Shown one piece after another: positions 14,133 to 16,751 of a DNA stretch of 16,751 nt. The position numbers and the translations under genes were made by a program. Source of the DNA: Acidimicrobiaceae bacterium (GTDB lineage Bacteria > Actinomycetota > Acidimicrobiia > Acidimicrobiales > Ilumatobacteraceae); assembly GCA_003154135.1 (NCBI GenBank), contig PMCN01000113.1, forward strand, positions 5,986 through 22,736, written 5' to 3'. The stretch's first letter is position 1, and every line of letters begins with the position of its first letter. The notes beneath the pieces were generated by a model. It was given only the letters and a program-made list of their open reading frames with translations, was not told where the DNA came from and did no database searches.

Positions 14133-14528
14133 TCACACCGGCGGCAGCAACGTGAACGGCACGAGGTGCCATGGCTCGAGGTCGACACGGCAGTGAGCGA
14201 CCACCTGTTCGTAGGCGGTGAACTCGAGCTCACCGCGCACGAGGCGGTAGGTGAACTTGCCGGGCTCGACGGTGAACGGGCTCACGTTGCGCGCGACCTG
14301 CTCGGCGGCGTCGCCGATGCCCTTGCGGAACACCACCTCGAAGACACCGCTCCCGGTCTCGCCCGGCGGGCAGAAGATGAGGGCCACGAGGTGCGGCGCG
14401 ACGGTGACGGGCACCGGCGAGGGTGCGGCCATCGAGAACATCGCACCGGTGAGGTCGATGCGTGTCGACGGGCCGGGCGCCTGACGCACCTCGAAGTTCT
14501 CGACGAACAGAGCGGAGACGATCTGCAT
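14133..14528 (-). CDS. Uncharacterised 131-residue beta-rich protein (possibly DUF6941-like)
   Basis: I do not recognise this protein with certainty. It has 131 residues, no signal peptide or membrane helix, and alternating hydrophobic strands (SALFVENFEVRQ, HLVALIFCPPGE, GVFEVVFRKG, KFTYRLVRGELEFTAYEQVVAHCRVD, WHLVPFTLLPP), which suggest an all-beta sandwich. The pattern of a short N-terminal strand, an early gly/pro loop, a middle AxxVARNVSPFTVEPGKFTY segment and a C-terminal strand recalls DUF6941-type proteins; this is a tentative comparison. There are only two cysteines and no metal motif. The gene is divergent from the PPOX gene across 24 bp, and its stop lies 47 bp before tkt on the same strand. 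The ATG at 14528 follows a -10-like element. Confidence 0.75.
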   Translation of the reverse strand: MQIVSALFVENFEVRQAPGPSTRIDLTGAMFSMAAPSPVPVTVAPHLVALIFCPPGETGSGVFEVVFRKGIGDAAEQVARNVSPFTVEPGKFTYRLVRGELEFTAYEQVVAHCRVDLEPWHLVPFTLLPPV

Positions 14529-14536
14529 GGCGCAAG

Positions 14537-14542
14537 AGGGTA
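14537..14542 (-). promoter_or_regulatory. -10 element TACCCT for the 131-residue gene
   Basis: The minus strand reads GGTACCCT, then 8 nt, then the ATG at 14528. The predicted transcription start is about 14530. It shares the TA step at 14541-14542 with the opposing element of the PPOX gene. Confidence 0.55.
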
Positions 14543-14546
14543 CCGT
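14541..14546 (+). promoter_or_regulatory. -10 element TACCGT, leaderless promoter of the PPOX gene
   Basis: TACCGT is followed by 6 nt and the ATG at 14553. Counting T as -12 puts +1 exactly on the A of the ATG. The hexamer overlaps the opposite-strand element inside the palindrome GGTACC (14539-14544). Confidence 0.6.
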
Positions 14547-14552
14547 TCACGG

Positions 14553-14993
14553 ATGGCCTACCACGCTGCTCCGGAGGGCTGGTGGCAGGCGTTCGTCGCC
14601 GAGCTGCCCGCCCGCACCGCCAAGCTCGCAGTCACCCGCGCCGACGGCAGCCCACACGTCGCCCCGGTGTGGATCGATCTCGACGGCGACGATGTGGTGT
14701 TCATGACGTCGGCCGACACCATCAAGGGGAAGTCGATCCTGCGCGACGGACGCGTGGCCCTCTGCATCGACGACGATGCGCCGCCCTTCTCTTTCGTCAC
14801 CATCACGGGCACCACCACCACGTCGACCGACCCGGCCGAGCTGCTCCGCTGGGGCACCCGCATCGGTGGGAGCTACATGGGCGCCGATCTCGCCGACGAG
14901 TACGCCCGCCGCAACGCGGTGCCACCCGAGATGGTGGTGCGAGTGGCGGTCACGAGGGTGGTCGCCGTGCGCGACGTCGCCGCGTTCGACTGA
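14553..14993 (+). CDS. PPOX-class F420-dependent oxidoreductase-like protein
   Basis: This 146-residue protein has the split beta-barrel flavin/deazaflavin-binding fold of the pyridoxamine 5'-phosphate oxidase superfamily. The typical segments are KLAVTRADGSPHVAPVWIDL (24-43), VVFMTSADTIKGKSILRDGRVAL (48-70, with the phosphate-contacting lysine and arginine region) and FVTITGTTT (81-89). The short length, the TIKGKSILRDGRVAL block and the actinobacterial context favour the F420-binding TIGR03618-type subgroup over FMN-dependent PNPOx. The substrate is not predictable. I place the start at the ATG at 14553, because it fits the family N-terminus and the leaderless -10; the frame is open upstream without meaning. 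The stop is 3 bp from the stop of nagA on the other strand. Confidence 0.85.
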   Translation: MAYHAAPEGWWQAFVAELPARTAKLAVTRADGSPHVAPVWIDLDGDDVVFMTSADTIKGKSILRDGRVALCIDDDAPPFSFVTITGTTTTSTDPAELLRWGTRIGGSYMGADLADEYARRNAVPPEMVVRVAVTRVVAVRDVAAFD

Positions 14994-14996
14994 CGC

Positions 14997-16082
14997 TCAG
15001 ACGGGCTCGCCGGCCAGCCACACCTGCTCCACCTCGAGATCGGGGCTGAGAGCCACCAGGTCGGCGCGGGCACCGGGACGCACCTCACCACGGTCGTGCA
15101 GACCGAGCAACCGCGCCGGGTTGGTGCTGGCGGCAACCAGCGCTCGCTCGAGGTGTACGCCTGCCTCCACGCACACCTGGACCGCTCGCTGCATCGTGAC
15201 CGCGCTGCCGGCCAACGTGCCATCAGGCAGGCGCGGTGCTCCGTCGCGCATGGCCATGCCGATGGTGCCCACGTTGCCCGCATGCCACGCCACGGCGTCG
15301 GTGACGAGCACCGCCCGATCCGCGCCCAGGGCTTGGAAGGCCAGCCGCAGCACTCGCCGGTACACGTGCACCCCGTCGGCGATCAGCGACGCACACACGG
15401 CCGGCTCGGTGAGGGCGAACGCGGCCACACCGGGCTCGCGGTGGTGCACGCCGCTCATCCCGTTGAAGAGGTGGGTGGTGAGGCGTGCGCCCGCGGCCAC
15501 CGCCGCGTCGAACTGTTCCTCGCTGCAGCGCGTGTGACCGATCGACACCAGGCGGCCGTCGCCCACGAGCAGGCGCACCGCCGCAACCGCGTCGGGCTGC
15601 TCGGCGCCCAGCGTGACGACGGCAACGTGACCAGGCAGCGCGGCCAGCCACGCCAGGTCGATGGGCACGATGAGGGCAGGTGGGTGCGCGCCCGGCGCCC
15701 CGCCCAGGAACGGGCCCTCGAGATGTGCGCCCGCGATGGTGGGCCGCGACGAGGCCGGACGGGCCATGGCACTGGCGATGCGGGCGAGCGGCTGCTCGTA
15801 CTTGTGCAGCGGCATCGTCACCAGGGTGGGGCACCACGTGGTGACGCCCTGGGCCAGGAGCAGCTGGTCGAGGTGGTCCCAGTCGGCCCCGTCGGCGGTC
15901 GAGACGTCGACGTCGTCGATGCCGTTCACCTGCAGGTCGACGAAGCCGGGCACGATGCTGCGATCGGTCGACACGTGGTCGACCTCGGCGACGGAACGTA
16001 CGCGTCCATCCTCCAGGTGCACCCGCGCCGGGCCGGTCCATCCGTGTGGCGTGAGCACTCGTGCTGCATCGACGAACGTCAT
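14997..16082 (-). CDS. nagA: N-acetylglucosamine-6-phosphate deacetylase
   Basis: This 361-residue amidohydrolase removes acetate from GlcNAc-6-phosphate, giving glucosamine 6-phosphate in amino-sugar catabolism and wall recycling. It has VPGFVDLQVNG (44-54), where Q and N replace the HxH of most amidohydrolases, as in NagA. It also has HLEGPFL with E122, SIGHT with H183, THLFNGM with H204 and LVTDAV with the catalytic D262. The final AGSAVTMQRAV and NPARLLGL segments are also typical. Length is slightly short (about 380 in E. coli), but the set of metal and catalytic residues is complete. It is divergent from a TetR gene across 29 bp, which suggests local control. No nagB, transporter or kinase is seen beside it, so it stands alone in this window. 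Confidence 0.95.
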   Translation of the reverse strand: MTFVDAARVLTPHGWTGPARVHLEDGRVRSVAEVDHVSTDRSIVPGFVDLQVNGIDDVDVSTADGADWDHLDQLLLAQGVTTWCPTLVTMPLHKYEQPLARIASAMARPASSRPTIAGAHLEGPFLGGAPGAHPPALIVPIDLAWLAALPGHVAVVTLGAEQPDAVAAVRLLVGDGRLVSIGHTRCSEEQFDAAVAAGARLTTHLFNGMSGVHHREPGVAAFALTEPAVCASLIADGVHVYRRVLRLAFQALGADRAVLVTDAVAWHAGNVGTIGMAMRDGAPRLPDGTLAGSAVTMQRAVQVCVEAGVHLERALVAASTNPARLLGLHDRGEVRPGARADLVALSPDLEVEQVWLAGEPV

Positions 16083-16093
16083 TGCCCCACGAT

Positions 16094-16099
16094 CTCATA
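16094..16099 (-). promoter_or_regulatory. Candidate -10 element TATGAG of nagA
   Basis: On the minus strand TATGAG is 11 nt upstream of the nagA ATG, and a GGGG run sits about 2 nt before the ATG. The final T of the hexamer is missing, so it is weaker than the others. It shares the TA step at 16098-16099 with the tetR-side element. Confidence 0.35.
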
Positions 16100-16103
16100 A
16101 GCT
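16098..16103 (+). promoter_or_regulatory. -10 element TAAGCT of the TetR gene
   Basis: TAAGCT is followed by 8 nt and the ATG at 16112, with a predicted transcription start at about 16110. A GGAG at 16104-16107 is 4 nt from the ATG, so a leadered reading from a farther promoter is also possible. Confidence 0.45.
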
Positions 16104-16111
16104 GGAGCGGT

Positions 16112-16726
16112 ATGGCGGACCACAACCCGGAAGTCCTCTCGACGAGGGAGCTCATCCTGGCCGAGGCCCGCAAGTGCTTCGCGGAGTTCGGTTACGACGG
16201 CACGTCGCTCAACGACATCGCCGCGGGGGTGGGCATCCGCCGCCCCAGCCTGCTGCACCACTTCCCGTCGAAGGACGCGCTGTACGGCGAGGTCTTCGAG
16301 AAGCTGCTCAGCGACTGGTTCGACCGGCTCGCGGTGATGGTCACCGCGCCCGAGGTGGGCTGGCGCAAGATGCAGATCGTCATCGAGGCCGGGTTCGACT
16401 TCTTCGCCGACAACCCCGACTACGTGCGGCTGATGCGGCGTGAGGCGCTTGACGGCGGCAGTCACCTCGGCATCGACCTCCCCGCCGTCCTGCGGCCGAT
16501 GTTCGACCGCGCCGTCGAGTTCTTCCAGCGTGAGATGGACGCGGGCGTGTTCCGGCGCCACGACCCACAGCAGTTGCTGCTCACGGGCTACGGCGCGCTG
16601 CTCACCTACTTCAGCGATGCCGTCTTCCTCAACGAGCTCATCGACGCCGACGCACTGTCGAAGGACGCCTTGCAGCGCCGTCGTGAGCACGTCACCGAGT
16701 TCTTCATCGCCGCCCTCACCCCCTGA
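16112..16726 (+). CDS. TetR/AcrR-family transcriptional regulator
   Basis: This 204-residue protein has an N-terminal TetR DNA-binding domain. The helix-turn-helix spans about residues 12-55 (ILAEARKCFAEFGYDGTSLNDIAAGVG, then RRPSLLHHFPSKDALYGEVF). The remaining all-helical part is the variable ligand-binding and dimerisation domain (WFDRLAVMV, GFDFFADNPDYVRLMRREAL, LLTGYGALLTYFSDAVFLNELI). The NPDYVRLMRRE segment resembles the TetR_C subfamilies found near fatty-acid or efflux genes, but this is only a resemblance. I use the ATG at 16112 because the upstream in-frame stretch runs into nagA. It is divergent from nagA and is the best candidate regulator of nagA or of itself. The ligand is unknown. 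Confidence 0.93.
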   Translation: MADHNPEVLSTRELILAEARKCFAEFGYDGTSLNDIAAGVGIRRPSLLHHFPSKDALYGEVFEKLLSDWFDRLAVMVTAPEVGWRKMQIVIEAGFDFFADNPDYVRLMRREALDGGSHLGIDLPAVLRPMFDRAVEFFQREMDAGVFRRHDPQQLLLTGYGALLTYFSDAVFLNELIDADALSKDALQRRREHVTEFFIAALTP

Positions 16727-16751
16727 CCCGAGTGCCACGCCCCCACCCGAG
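16727..16751 (+). other. Unassigned window end
   Basis: These last 25 bp after the TetR stop are C-rich; I see no terminator or start of a gene. Confidence 0.3.

Noticed and set aside
9973..14196. A 1407-codon open frame on the plus strand, antisense to tkt, tal and the LOG gene
   Set aside because: tkt, tal and the LOG gene lie in the same register, and the antisense frame is codon-aligned with them, so it stays open unless a sense TTA, CTA or TCA codon occurs. These codons are absent in these GC-rich genes, which alone explains the length. It matches no known family, and the sense genes are certain.
15096..16100. A 334-codon plus-strand frame antisense to nagA
   Set aside because: Shadow of nagA; no motif, no Shine-Dalgarno or -10 element, and the composition is that of an antisense strand.
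16061..16111. Seventeen-residue N-terminal extension of the TetR protein
   Set aside because: It runs into the start of nagA and would remove the shared promoter. The ATG at 16112 fits the usual TetR length.
1..16751. tRNA, rRNA, CRISPR array, IS element, prophage or integron signals
   Set aside because: I looked for tRNA-like cloverleaf sequences, short direct repeats with regular spacing, terminal inverted repeats and transposase or integrase motifs, and saw none. The window reads as ordinary dense chromosome.

Overview
This 16.75 kb window is GC-rich (by eye near 70%) and very densely coded. I see 19 protein genes, no RNA genes, no insertion sequences, no CRISPR arrays, and no gap above about 110 bp between genes. 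18 of the 19 stop codons are TGA, and 7 of the 18 visible starts are GTG. The gene set is: rarA followed by a DUF948-type and a DUF6167-like membrane protein, an F420-type PPOX enzyme, a MPEGHT-type Nei glycosylase, and Tat/lipobox exported proteins. With probable leaderless promoters of the TAnnnT type, this points to a chromosomal segment of a free-living actinobacterium. My guess is an Acidimicrobiia-type lineage, but the sequence does not prove the class.

Layout. (A) 1-4749, plus strand: one run of overlapping genes, namely the 3' end of rarA, two small membrane-anchored proteins, glcD, glcE and an APH-fold kinase. (B) 4812-7692, minus strand: a beta-propeller lipoprotein, a translationally coupled polysaccharide-deacetylase-like lipoprotein with an unusual active site, and then a Nei-type DNA glycosylase with its own promoter. 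(C) 7804-9137, plus strand: glcF, the iron-sulfur subunit that completes the glycolate oxidase begun in A, and a coupled 66-residue protein. (D) 9144-14085, minus strand: a compact tkt-tal-LOG-MOSC operon. (E) 14133-14993: a divergent pair, an unknown 131-residue protein and a PPOX-class oxidoreductase, sharing 24 bp. (F) 14997-16726: a divergent pair, nagA and a TetR regulator, sharing 29 bp.

How the genes work together. GlcD, GlcE and GlcF should form a membrane-associated glycolate (or related 2-hydroxyacid) oxidase, although the locus is split. Transketolase and transaldolase are the non-oxidative pentose-phosphate enzymes. The LOG-family protein beside them may release ribose 5-phosphate from nucleotides and so feed that pathway. 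NagA recycles N-acetylglucosamine 6-phosphate and may be controlled by the adjacent TetR protein.

The most notable non-coding signal is a promoter grammar. Eight transcription-unit-first genes carry a TA-starting -10-like hexamer (TACnnT in six) 12-17 nt before the start codon. The ten operon-internal starts lack it. At the two closely spaced divergent pairs the opposing -10 elements share one central TA step. I did not find an obvious defence, mobile or secretion system; the least understood module is the beta-propeller/deacetylase lipoprotein pair.
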